Made by a program: the position numbers and the translations under genes. A stretch of DNA of 64,000 nt, taken from Chitinophagales bacterium (GTDB taxonomy: Bacteria > Bacteroidota > Bacteroidia > Chitinophagales > Chitinophagaceae). Where the stretch lies: positions 186,001 through 250,000 of the forward strand of contig JAJPKJ010000012.1 of the NCBI GenBank assembly GCA_021323755.1, in the 5' to 3' direction. Below, piece by piece: positions 47,061 to 54,744 of the stretch. Position 1 is the stretch's first letter, and every line of letters starts with the position of its first letter. The notes below the pieces were generated by a model. It was not told the origin of the DNA and made no database searches. It worked only from the letters and a program-made list of their open reading frames with translations.

Positions 47061-48374
47061 ATGAAAAATAAAATTATAACATTGATACTTACGCTGATTG
47101 TTGCAACAGCATTTGGACAAGACGACGTGTATCCTGCAAAACCATTCAGCGGACGATTATTCATTATTAACGGGAATGTACATGTTGGAAATGGACAAGT
47201 CATCGAAAATGCCACAATAGAAATAAATAATGGAAAGATCATTCAGGTCGCTCAAAATATTGCCATTCCCCAAGGGGATGTAAGAGTGGTTGATGCGAAA
47301 GGGAAACAGGTATATCCCGGGTTGATACTTTCTGTTACAGACTTGGGTTTGAAAGAAATTGCGGAAAGTGTTCGTGGTTCAAATGACTTCCGTGAATTAG
47401 GCGATCTCAATCCGAGCATCCGTTCAATTGTTGCTTATAATACCGATTCAAAGATCATCGGCACATTACGGGCAAACGGAATTCTGCTCGCCGGCGTAAC
47501 ACCGGATGGCGGCACAATCAGCGGATCCTCCTCGGTAGTACAGCTTGATGCGTGGAATTGGGAAGATGCTGCATACAAAATGGATAATGCCATTCATCTG
47601 AATATGCCAACATTCATCATCAGACCGAGAAGATTTGGCGGAGGTGGCGGAAGATTGCAACAGGAAGAAGCTGATCCAACAAAACAGGCGCTCGATAAAA
47701 TAAATGAAATAAAAAATTTTTTTCGCCAGGCAAAAGCATATTCACAGGAAGCTATCCACACCGAAACAAATTTAAAATTCGAAGCGGTAAAAGGATTGTT
47801 TGATAAAAAGCAAAAATTATTTGTTCATGCTGACCAGGTAAAACAAATGCTCATCGCTATTGATTTTGCAAAAGAATTCGGTTTTGATGTCGTGGTTGTC
47901 GGTGGCAGCGAAAGTTTTTTAATTGCAGATCTCTTAAAACAAAATAATATTGCCGTCATCTTGCATGAAGAACATTCATTGCCAGCGATGGAAGACGATG
48001 ATGTAGATCAACCTTATAAGACACCGGCTCAATTGCAAAAGGCAGGCGTGTTGTTTGCGTTGAATGATGAGCACGAAGAAAGTCGTTTCCGCAATCTTAT
48101 GTTCAACGCCGGAACTGCGGCCGCATATGGATTAACAAAGGAACAGGCATTGCAGGCAATCACGCTCAATGCTGCAAAGATCTTAGGAATTGATGATCGC
48201 ACAGGTTCTATTGAAACTGGAAAAGACGCAAATATCATCATTAGCGAAGGCGATATTCTTGATATGCGTACAAGTATCCTCGTTCATGCATTTATTCAAG
48301 GTCGAGAGGTGAGCTTGGAAAATAAACAAACGCAATTATATCATCGATACATGACCAAATATGGATTGAAATAA
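47061..48374 (+). CDS. Exported amidohydrolase-like protein, probably without a metal site
   Basis: 437 residues with a signal peptide ending near ATAFG (residue 19). The amidohydrolase small domain is clear (LFIINGNVHVGNGQ, ATIEINNGKIIQV, VVDAKGKQVYPGLI). Where the metal-binding HxH should stand, it has LSVTDLGL. Later regions keep the fold (NDEHEESRFRNLMFNAGTAA, LNAAKILGIDDRTGSIETGKDANIII), with an NDEHEE run in place of the usual aspartate. It therefore looks like a catalytically dead partner, matching the first domain of its upstream neighbour, and could form a mixed complex with it. It starts 2 nt after that gene, so coupled translation is likely. Confidence 0.85.
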   Translation: MKNKIITLILTLIVATAFGQDDVYPAKPFSGRLFIINGNVHVGNGQVIENATIEINNGKIIQVAQNIAIPQGDVRVVDAKGKQVYPGLILSVTDLGLKEIAESVRGSNDFRELGDLNPSIRSIVAYNTDSKIIGTLRANGILLAGVTPDGGTISGSSSVVQLDAWNWEDAAYKMDNAIHLNMPTFIIRPRRFGGGGGRLQQEEADPTKQALDKINEIKNFFRQAKAYSQEAIHTETNLKFEAVKGLFDKKQKLFVHADQVKQMLIAIDFAKEFGFDVVVVGGSESFLIADLLKQNNIAVILHEEHSLPAMEDDDVDQPYKTPAQLQKAGVLFALNDEHEESRFRNLMFNAGTAAAYGLTKEQALQAITLNAAKILGIDDRTGSIETGKDANIIISEGDILDMRTSILVHAFIQGREVSLENKQTQLYHRYMTKYGLK

Positions 48375-48453
48375 AAGAAAAGCGAAAGCAAATTGATAAC
48401 AATAGTTTTATTTTATAATTGCCTTTACACTTCCTAAAAACAAAATGATTTTA

Positions 48454-48461
48454 TAAGTTTG
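48454..48461 (+). promoter_or_regulatory. -7 promoter box of the small lipoprotein gene
   Basis: TAAGTTTG fits TAnnTTTG exactly and ends 26 nt before the ATG at 48488, leaving a 5' UTR of about 20 nt. No -33 element is clear. Confidence 0.5.
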
Positions 48462-48487
48462 CACAACTCTTAATTAAAGCAGCACTT

Positions 48488-49099
48488 ATGAAAAAATTAA
48501 TTTTGGCAGGTTCTGCCCTTGTCCTTCTTTTTATTTCATGTAAAAAAGATAGTAGTGGAACAAGCGGCGGCTCAACTGCGCTTTCAGGAACATGGAAATT
48601 CACTTCACTTGCATCTCAAACCCAGGCTACCGATGAATACAATATTGGCGGGGATGATTTTAAAGATGTAACAACCAGTAATTACACCTCTGAGAATAAT
48701 GCCGGAACGATCACTTTTTCAGGTAATACCGCGGCTACTAGTGCGGTTGCTTATGATGTCAATACAACGTTATTTTTATCTAGTTATGAAGATAATGTTC
48801 TGGTGGATACATTAAGTTCGCCTTTATCCATTTCTATTCCGTCATCAAGCGGCACTAGCAATTATAAGGTCATCGGAACGGATTCTGTTTTCTTTTCAAA
48901 TGGATTTGTTACTTCGGCTGATCTTACCAACGGTATGCCTCAAGCGGCAACTCCAATCGGTTATAAATTTCATATTAATGGTAATGTATTAACAATGACC
49001 TCGGCAATTGTTAAAGATACGGTTGAAGACCTGGGTGGTGGAACTCTGGCTCAGGTTCATGAGGCTGCTTCTTTAAGCGTGACATTGACAAAACAATAG
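48488..49099 (+). CDS. Lipocalin-like lipoprotein of unknown function
   Basis: 203 residues. A lipoprotein signal peptide with lipobox LFISC puts the lipid-bearing cysteine at residue 18, followed by a serine/glycine linker (KKDSSGTSGGST). LSGTWKFTSLAS is the typical opening of the lipocalin-like beta domains of Bacteroidota lipoproteins, and the remainder alternates short strands (GTITFSG, SNYKVIGTDSVFFSNG, YKFHINGNVLTMTSA). No enzyme motif is seen. It is a single-gene unit with its own -7 box and terminator. Confidence 0.75.
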   Translation: MKKLILAGSALVLLFISCKKDSSGTSGGSTALSGTWKFTSLASQTQATDEYNIGGDDFKDVTTSNYTSENNAGTITFSGNTAATSAVAYDVNTTLFLSSYEDNVLVDTLSSPLSISIPSSSGTSNYKVIGTDSVFFSNGFVTSADLTNGMPQAATPIGYKFHINGNVLTMTSAIVKDTVEDLGGGTLAQVHEAASLSVTLTKQ

Positions 49100-49123
49100 T
49101 TTGGAAATTTTTGTGTTCACTGG

Positions 49124-49147
49124 ATCCCGCAATGGCGGGATTTTTTA
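49124..49147 (+). terminator. Intrinsic terminator after the small lipoprotein
   Basis: A 7-bp stem, ATCCCGC (49124-49130) and GCGGGAT (49135-49141), with an AATG loop, followed by TTTTTATT. It begins 25 nt past the stop. Confidence 0.88.
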
Positions 49148-49237
49148 TTGGTAAATCGCCTCGCTTTTCAATCAAACAAAAACAATTTCAACCTTTAAGT
49201 GTTACATTAACCTAATAAAATAAATCAAAGTAAAATT

Positions 49238-50287
49238 ATGAGTAATACAAAAGCATTTGCCGCACAAAGCGCCACCACTCCTTTAGCACCATTTGGATTT
49301 GACAGAAGAGAAGTCGGCGCGCATGATGTACAGATCGAGATTTTATATTGTGGGGTTTGCCACTCTGATATTCACCAGGTAAAAAATGAATGGGGCAATT
49401 CCATTTTTCCTATGGTGCCGGGACATGAAATTGTTGGCCGCATCATCAAAACAGGAGATCACGTAAAAAAATTTGCAATTGGCGATTTGGCCGGTGTTGG
49501 ATGTTTCGTTGACAGTTGCCGTGAATGCCCTCAATGCAAAGCCGGACTGGAACAATATTGTGATGTAGGTATGGTTGGAACTTACAATGGATATGAAAAA
49601 GATGGTAAGACGGTTACCTATGGAGGGTACTCTACCAATATTGTTGTTGATGAAAATTACGTGCTGAGAGTCTCTGAAAAATTGCCGCTTGATGCTGTTG
49701 CTCCTTTACTTTGTGCCGGAATTACCACCTATTCCCCGCTGCGTCATGTTGGCGTCAAAAAAGGACATAAAGTTGCAGTAGTTGGTCTTGGAGGTTTAGG
49801 TCATATGGCTGTTAAGTTCGCTGCATCTTTTGGCGCAGAAGTTACCATGCTCAGTTCCTCCCCTTCAAAAGAAGTTGATGCAAAAAAATTAGGCGCACAT
49901 CATTTCGTACTGACCAGTGATGCAAAACAATTGAGCAAAGTGAAAAATCATTTTGATGTGATTCTGAACACTGTTTCTGCCCCACATGAATATGTTACTT
50001 ATCTCGACCTGCTTACAACCAACGGAACAATGATCGTTGTCGGCGCTCCGCCAAAACCTTCGGAAGTTCCAGCTTTCAATCTTATTATGAAACGCCGTTC
50101 GATAATCGGTTCCCTTATTGGCGGCATTGCCGAAACACAGGAAATGCTCGACTATTGCGCCGAACATAATATCGTTTCTGACGTGGAGGTGATTGACATT
50201 TCATATATTAATGAAGCTTATGAGCGCATGTTGAAAAACGATGTAAAATATCGGTTTGTAATTGACATTGCTTCACTGAAAAATTAA
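49238..50287 (+). CDS. Zinc-dependent NADP alcohol dehydrogenase (cinnamyl/YahK type)
   Basis: 349 residues, medium-chain dehydrogenase fold. The catalytic zinc ligands are in YCGVCHSDIHQ and VPGHEIVGRI; the structural zinc cysteines are in VDSCRECPQCKAGLEQYC. The cofactor loop is VVGLGGLGHMAVKFA, and TMLSSSPSKEVDA after it favours NADP over NAD. The wording of these motifs matches YahK and cinnamyl-alcohol dehydrogenases, which reduce a broad range of aldehydes, so an aldehyde-detoxifying role is likely. It is a single gene ending in a strong hairpin terminator. Confidence 0.92.
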   Translation: MSNTKAFAAQSATTPLAPFGFDRREVGAHDVQIEILYCGVCHSDIHQVKNEWGNSIFPMVPGHEIVGRIIKTGDHVKKFAIGDLAGVGCFVDSCRECPQCKAGLEQYCDVGMVGTYNGYEKDGKTVTYGGYSTNIVVDENYVLRVSEKLPLDAVAPLLCAGITTYSPLRHVGVKKGHKVAVVGLGGLGHMAVKFAASFGAEVTMLSSSPSKEVDAKKLGAHHFVLTSDAKQLSKVKNHFDVILNTVSAPHEYVTYLDLLTTNGTMIVVGAPPKPSEVPAFNLIMKRRSIIGSLIGGIAETQEMLDYCAEHNIVSDVEVIDISYINEAYERMLKNDVKYRFVIDIASLKN

Positions 50288-50303
50288 AAAATCCATCAAT
50301 AAC

Positions 50304-50341
50304 AAAAAGTGCAGCAAGGTAAAATGATGGCTGCACTTTTT
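50304..50341. terminator. Bidirectional intrinsic terminator
   Basis: A 12-bp perfect stem, AAAAAGTGCAGC (50304-50315) and GCTGCACTTTTT (50330-50341), with a 14-nt loop. It lies between the convergent alcohol dehydrogenase and adenylyltransferase genes; T-runs on both strands allow it to serve both. Confidence 0.85.
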
Positions 50342-50396
50342 ATTTGGAAAAATATTTTAATCTCTTACTTGTCCGCTCCTGGTCTAATGGCCACTT

Positions 50397-51254
50397 TTAT
50401 CTTCCAACTTCATTAAACAATTGCTTCAAATAGCTCCTTACATTAAATTCGTCTTCTTTATTGTATTTGAACTGCAATTCCCTTGAAATTTCATTTGCGA
50501 ATGCACTGAACAATTCTGTCATCAGAAACAGGGCATTCCAAATATTTTCCCCTTGATGATCAGGATAAGTTAAAAGAATCTTTTCAAACAATTCTTTCGC
50601 AAAGTAATTTTTCATGTATTTCCCGCTCTTTCCAAAAGAAACAGAAAAAGCATTTTCAATACCGATCTTCCATTCAATTATTTTAAAAAACATTTTACGA
50701 ACCGGAACTTCAAACATCTCTTTTGCATATACTATTTCATTCCTGCATAAACCTTTTGCAACATAAGTGCATACCCACCAAAATTCATTGCAACAATCGC
50801 TAAATTCCTTTTCTGTTGGTCGTTTTATTAAATAATCTTTCTCACTTGGTGCAGGAAGGTTTAAAAATAAGTTGTCTTTATCAAGCAATACAACGGATAA
50901 ACTATCTTTTATAAATTCATTTTTAAATTTATCAGACGGGTATAAAGTGAGATCAATTCTATTTCCGTCTTTAAAAAGCATCAGATAAGCAAATGAAGAT
51001 CCCTGCTTTTTATTATCAATGATCATTTCATCGGGCATTTGCATAATAAGCAAATCGCCAAAAATTCTTATCCAACTGTGATCCGATAAAAAACTTTCTG
51101 TTTCACTGACTATATAAACTATATCAAAATCCTGAAATTTATCCCTCGCGATTTTTGCGTTTGCCCGTGAACCATTCAATAATACGGACCTGATCCTGGA
51201 ATCATTTTCCGCTTTATCCAGGATCATTTTTTTAATTTCTTCATCCCTGTTCAT
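50397..51254 (-). CDS. Aminoglycoside 6-adenylyltransferase-like enzyme
   Basis: 285 residues of the ANT(6)/AadS nucleotidyltransferase family, which moves AMP from ATP to the 6-hydroxyl of streptomycin. The nucleotidyltransferase signature is VLLNGSRANAK (Gly28-Ser29), followed by the paired metal aspartates in QDFDIVYIV (Asp42, Asp44). RIDLTLYPSDKF carries the third acidic residue. The C-terminal helical domain (EFWWVCTYVAKGLCRNEI, VPVRKMFFKIIEWKIGIE) matches the family. The length is normal. Members occur both as resistance genes and as resident genes of unclear substrate in Bacteroidota; I see no mobile element beside it. It starts 5 nt after a membrane-protein gene, so both are on one transcript. 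Confidence 0.85.
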   Translation of the reverse strand: MNRDEEIKKMILDKAENDSRIRSVLLNGSRANAKIARDKFQDFDIVYIVSETESFLSDHSWIRIFGDLLIMQMPDEMIIDNKKQGSSFAYLMLFKDGNRIDLTLYPSDKFKNEFIKDSLSVVLLDKDNLFLNLPAPSEKDYLIKRPTEKEFSDCCNEFWWVCTYVAKGLCRNEIVYAKEMFEVPVRKMFFKIIEWKIGIENAFSVSFGKSGKYMKNYFAKELFEKILLTYPDHQGENIWNALFLMTELFSAFANEISRELQFKYNKEDEFNVRSYLKQLFNEVGR

Positions 51255-51259
51255 GATGA

Positions 51260-51991
51260 TTATTTTCCGCTGTATTGTTCGTTGATCATCGCAATTATTT
51301 GCCGGCTTTGGCTCATTACTTGGTGATAGCGTTCCAGTGCTTCATTTGCAGCCTGTCCTGCGGAAAGATAATTTTGCATTTCCGGAAGAAAAAATAATTC
51401 GGCGAGGTTATTCGAACCGTCTTTTCTCCGAACAAATTTCTGGTATAGAAATGGGATCAGGGAATGTTGTTTAGTAAAACTGATCGCGTCATTGGTCATG
51501 TTAAGTCCGGTTATTTTGTATTGATACAGATCCAATATCTGGTTCAATAATTCTTTGTTTTCGATCACAAATAACTGACCACTGCTTTTCAGACCTTCAA
51601 AGCGGCTGTTATTGCAAATAAAAGTTGTCGTGTTAAAAAGTTTGTTGCTGTATTTATTCAGGCTGTCATTATCAGCAATTTTCCCGTTGATTCCACAGCG
51701 ATAAAAATAATCCCATCCGCGGAGCAATAATGCATAAGATAAACTGTCATCAGTTTCTTGTTGCAGATCGCTGCCAAGATCGGTTTTCAGGTCAATCAAA
51801 AAATTCTTTTCAACCTCACGTTCATGAACGTTCTCGCGCCAGCGCTCCACCATCAATGAAAGAGTAATGGCAAAAACAATTATCGCAATCTCAATTCCAA
51901 TCTCCACTGCTTTTTCCTTCCATTTCAAATGCGGATTTGTCCAGACAGTATAGACAGCTTTGGTATGTTTCGCAATATCATGTTCAGACAT
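51260..51991 (-). CDS. Membrane-anchored protein of the DUF6090-like type
   Basis: 243 residues. One membrane helix near the N-terminus (KAVEIGIEIAIIVFAITLSLMVE) is followed by WRENVHEREVEKNFLIDLKTDLGSD (split: WRENVHEREVEKNFL, IDLKTDLGSD), a pattern seen in DUF6090-type proteins of Bacteroidota, in which a charged helix directly follows the membrane segment. The rest is helical and polar, with SRFEGLKSSGQLFVIENKEL resembling the conserved SSG-type segment of this family. Function unknown. The adenylyltransferase gene starts 5 nt downstream, so the pair is co-transcribed, but nothing in the sequence ties the two products together. Confidence 0.6.
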   Translation of the reverse strand: MSEHDIAKHTKAVYTVWTNPHLKWKEKAVEIGIEIAIIVFAITLSLMVERWRENVHEREVEKNFLIDLKTDLGSDLQQETDDSLSYALLLRGWDYFYRCGINGKIADNDSLNKYSNKLFNTTTFICNNSRFEGLKSSGQLFVIENKELLNQILDLYQYKITGLNMTNDAISFTKQHSLIPFLYQKFVRRKDGSNNLAELFFLPEMQNYLSAGQAANEALERYHQVMSQSRQIIAMINEQYSGK

Positions 51992-52142
51992 AAAAGAAAT
52001 TGAAGGGCAAAATAATTCTTTCTTATTGTTTTAAAAAAATTCAATAGACAGAAATATTTATTTACGAACCAACGATATTGCAATGTTCAAGCATACTGGA
52101 TTTGCGCATTTGTATTAAAAAGATGCCATTAAGCAATAAATT

Positions 52143-52625
52143 TTATTGTTTCATTTTCAAAACAGCATCCAAAGATCTTTTTCCCGCGCCTTCAATGAGC
52201 AGAAAGATACAAACCAATAATTGCGCATAATCCGAGCGTATCTCATGAAGTACCGCCCAGATGCCGATTTTAGGAGGGGCAGGCGGCAGCGGTAATGGAC
52301 TTGTTCCCAGGTACAAAGATATTTTGGTCGATAGAATGGCAATTATCATTTCAATAATGAACCAAAAAGCAGTAAATCTTGTAAACAATCCAAATAGTAA
52401 AAACAGCCCCCCTAAAATCTCTGTAGTAGCTACAAAATTTGCTGTTAACTCAGGCATGGGGAACCCTAATTTCGTAAATCTGCCCAATCCCTGGTTTGTG
52501 TAAACAAATTTTAAGATGCCTTCCCAAAAAAATACCCCGCCAGCCATCAAACGAAGAACAAGAATAGTCGACTGCCCGGTAACAGGCGGATTACTGAACC
52601 AGTAGAATGCTTTTTTCATTTTCAT
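52143..52625 (-). CDS. DoxX family membrane protein
   Basis: 160 residues with four membrane segments. LVLRLMAGGVFFWEGILKF is the typical first DoxX helix, and GLGRFTKLGFPMPELTANFVATTEILGGLFLLFG (split: GLGRFTKLGFPMPEL, VATTEILGGLFLLFG) the second, most conserved part. The last helix is LLVCIFLLIEGAG. The family is linked with thiol and redox homeostasis at the membrane, but its reaction is unknown. Two start codons (52625 and 52619) are equally possible. It is a single gene on the minus strand, divergent from the sensor kinase. Confidence 0.85.
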   Translation of the reverse strand: MKMKKAFYWFSNPPVTGQSTILVLRLMAGGVFFWEGILKFVYTNQGLGRFTKLGFPMPELTANFVATTEILGGLFLLFGLFTRFTAFWFIIEMIIAILSTKISLYLGTSPLPLPPAPPKIGIWAVLHEIRSDYAQLLVCIFLLIEGAGKRSLDAVLKMKQ

Positions 52626-52712
52626 TTTTTAAACGATGATTAAATAATTTCATCACAAAAGAAAAAAAAGGAAAATCCAACCCAAAACTAATTACATTAA
52701 CCATGAAAACTT

Positions 52713-52749
52713 CTTGATTATCGGGTTTTTTGGATAATCAAGTTTTTTT
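52713..52749 (+). promoter_or_regulatory. 10-bp inverted repeat with T-run upstream of the LytS kinase
   Basis: CTTGATTATC (52713-52722) and GATAATCAAG (52733-52742) form a perfect 10-bp stem around a 10-nt loop, followed by TTTTTTTG. It sits 66 bp upstream of the kinase start and 88 bp from the divergent DoxX start. It may be an operator for the regulator of this locus, or a leader terminator. Confidence 0.45.
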
Positions 52750-52814
52750 GTAGTTTGATATAAAAGATAAGATTGGCGTCATGCTCCTTAGTATTTTTGA
52801 ATAGAATTTTTACA

Positions 52815-53837
52815 ATGAAAAAAATTGGGAATAAAATTGGATTACAAATTTTGTGCTGGGCATTGCTGTATTTTTTTTGGGTGTTGGTTTTTCAAAAAAG
52901 GGCATTTGCGTTTTCCCGCACAGCTACTGTTGAATTTTGCTATTTGATTTTTGTTGCTGCAAATTATTATTTCAATATTTATTTCACTATTCCAAAATAT
53001 TTATATCGGAAAAAATATTTTGTTTTCGTTACCAGCATGTTTGCCGGTATTGTATTCACAGCTTTGCTGAGAGTGCCGCTGGCCGCATATCTTAATCAAC
53101 ATTATTTCTTAGTTGGAAAACCGCAACCGGAATTTAGCGCATTGTTCCTGAATTCTTTGCTTAATATTTTTGTTTGGGTGGTTTGTATTGTCGCTGCCAG
53201 ATTAATGATGGACAGAATGCGCATTCAGCGTCGTGTTGATGAAATGACAAAAGAAAAAGAAAAGGCCGAACTTGATTTTTTAAATGCTCAATTCAATCCT
53301 CATTTTTTGTTCAATTCTATTAATCTGATCTACGGTCATATTGATAAACAAAATGCGATTGCAAGAAATATGCTCATCACCTTTTCCGATATGCTCCGTT
53401 ATCAATTGTATGATTGCAGCAGCAATTCCATCAATATTGAAAAGGAAATGAATTATATAAGAAATTATGTCGCATTGCAAAAAGCAAGAAAAGAAGAAAA
53501 CCTTGTTGTAAATCTTTGCGTTGAAGAAAACGTAAAAAATTTTATGATCGCGCCTTTGTTGTTTATTGCTTTTATTGAGAATGCATTCAAGTATGTAGGT
53601 AATGGCGATGAAAGAGAAAATGCAGTTAAAATTTATTTTCAGAAACAGGATGATGTTTTATTATTCAGATCATGTAATACCAAAGAGGCTAACGCAAATA
53701 ACAGTATTGAACACAAAGGTATCGGCATTGCCAACGCCAAACGCAGACTGGGATTACTTTATCCGGATAGACATGAACTAACTATTTATGATAATAATGA
53801 TTTTTACGAAGTGATTTTGAAAATATCGTTAGGTTAA
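52815..53837 (+). CDS. LytS-type sensor histidine kinase
   Basis: 340 residues from the ATG at 52815 (MKKIGNKIGLQ). Four membrane helices occupy residues 10-140. The kinase starts with a coiled-coil linker (EMTKEKEKAELDFLNAQ) and the His-kinase box QFNPHFLFNSINLIYG, whose histidine is phosphorylated. The N-box is FIENAFKYVGNG, and the G-box GIGIANAKRRLGLLYP. This is the LytS/YehU branch, which has a short membrane sensor and no separate input domain. It is paired with a LytTR regulator 59 bp downstream, so both form a two-component system; the signal is unknown. Confidence 0.93.
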   Translation: MKKIGNKIGLQILCWALLYFFWVLVFQKRAFAFSRTATVEFCYLIFVAANYYFNIYFTIPKYLYRKKYFVFVTSMFAGIVFTALLRVPLAAYLNQHYFLVGKPQPEFSALFLNSLLNIFVWVVCIVAARLMMDRMRIQRRVDEMTKEKEKAELDFLNAQFNPHFLFNSINLIYGHIDKQNAIARNMLITFSDMLRYQLYDCSSNSINIEKEMNYIRNYVALQKARKEENLVVNLCVEENVKNFMIAPLLFIAFIENAFKYVGNGDERENAVKIYFQKQDDVLLFRSCNTKEANANNSIEHKGIGIANAKRRLGLLYPDRHELTIYDNNDFYEVILKISLG

Positions 53838-53896
53838 GTTTGGAAATGAATTATTAATGGCACGAATTGCCACCATTACATCATGTATTAAAATTT

Positions 53897-54622
53897 ATGA
53901 AACTGAAATGCATTATAATCGATGATGAACCTGCAGCAAGAAAATTATTAGAGGAATATATCAGCGACACCGATTTTTTGCAATTGATCGGTAAAGCGGA
54001 AAATCCTTTGAAGGCAAACTCTTTGCTTAATAATAATAAGGCTGATCTCCTTTTTTTGGACATCAACATGCCAAAGATGAGCGGCATTGAATTTCTGCGA
54101 AGTTCAAGCGAGTTACCACTCTCGATAATGACAACGGCTTATACTGAATATGCTATTGAAGGTTTTGAATTGGATGTACTTGATTATCTGGTGAAACCAT
54201 TTTCATATGAACGTTTTTTGAAAGCATGCACTAAAGCGAAGGAATATTATGAACTCAAAAATGTGCAATCGGAACATACAACGAACGCGCTGCAGCTAAA
54301 TTATTTTTTTGTAAAGTGTGATGGGCGCATTGAAAAAATGTTTTACGATGAATTGATATATGTTGAAGCTTTGCTTAATTATATAGTGTTGCATACGGAA
54401 AATAAAAAGCTGATCGTTTATTTAACGATCAAGGGAATTGCCGAACAGCTGCCGGAGCATATTTTCCTAAAAATTCACAAATCAACTATTGTGAACATTA
54501 ATAAAATAAAAAACATTCAGGGAAATGAAATCGATCTTGGCAAATCAAAGGTTACCATAAGCCAGGGTCAATATGAAAAGGTGATGAAAGAGATATTGAA
54601 AGGAAGGATGATTAAGCGATGA
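53897..54622 (+). CDS. LytTR family response regulator
   Basis: 241 residues from the ATG at 53897 (MKLKCIIIDDEPAARKLLEE). The receiver domain has the acidic pair IIDDE, the phosphorylated aspartate in LLFLDINMPKMSG and the lysine in DYLVKPFSYERF. Residues 140-238 form a LytTR DNA-binding domain (FVKCDGRIEKMFYDELIYVEAL, split: FVKCDGRIEKMF, ELIYVEALLNYIVLHT, then FLKIHKSTIVNINKIKNIQ). LytTR domains bind direct repeats, so the neighbouring inverted repeat at 52713 is not the classical target. It is partnered by the LytS kinase directly upstream. Confidence 0.94.
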   Translation: MKLKCIIIDDEPAARKLLEEYISDTDFLQLIGKAENPLKANSLLNNNKADLLFLDINMPKMSGIEFLRSSSELPLSIMTTAYTEYAIEGFELDVLDYLVKPFSYERFLKACTKAKEYYELKNVQSEHTTNALQLNYFFVKCDGRIEKMFYDELIYVEALLNYIVLHTENKKLIVYLTIKGIAEQLPEHIFLKIHKSTIVNINKIKNIQGNEIDLGKSKVTISQGQYEKVMKEILKGRMIKR

Positions 54623-54685
54623 GTTGGAGAAATGGCGGCAAGAACCTTGTAGATGCTGTTGGTCGCCGACATCGGCAAAACCGGG

Positions 54686-54720
54686 AAAGAAAACACAAAG
54701 CCGCACATTCCGCGCGGCTT
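54686..54720 (-). terminator. Intrinsic terminator after secA
   Basis: Read on the minus strand, AAGCCGC and GCGGCTT (54698-54720) form a 7-bp GC-rich stem with a 9-nt loop. It is followed by TGTGTTTTCTTTCCC. It starts 24 nt past the secA stop and also lies behind the convergent LytTR gene. Confidence 0.75.
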
Positions 54721-54744
54721 CAATTTCTTTAAAAAGATAATTTT

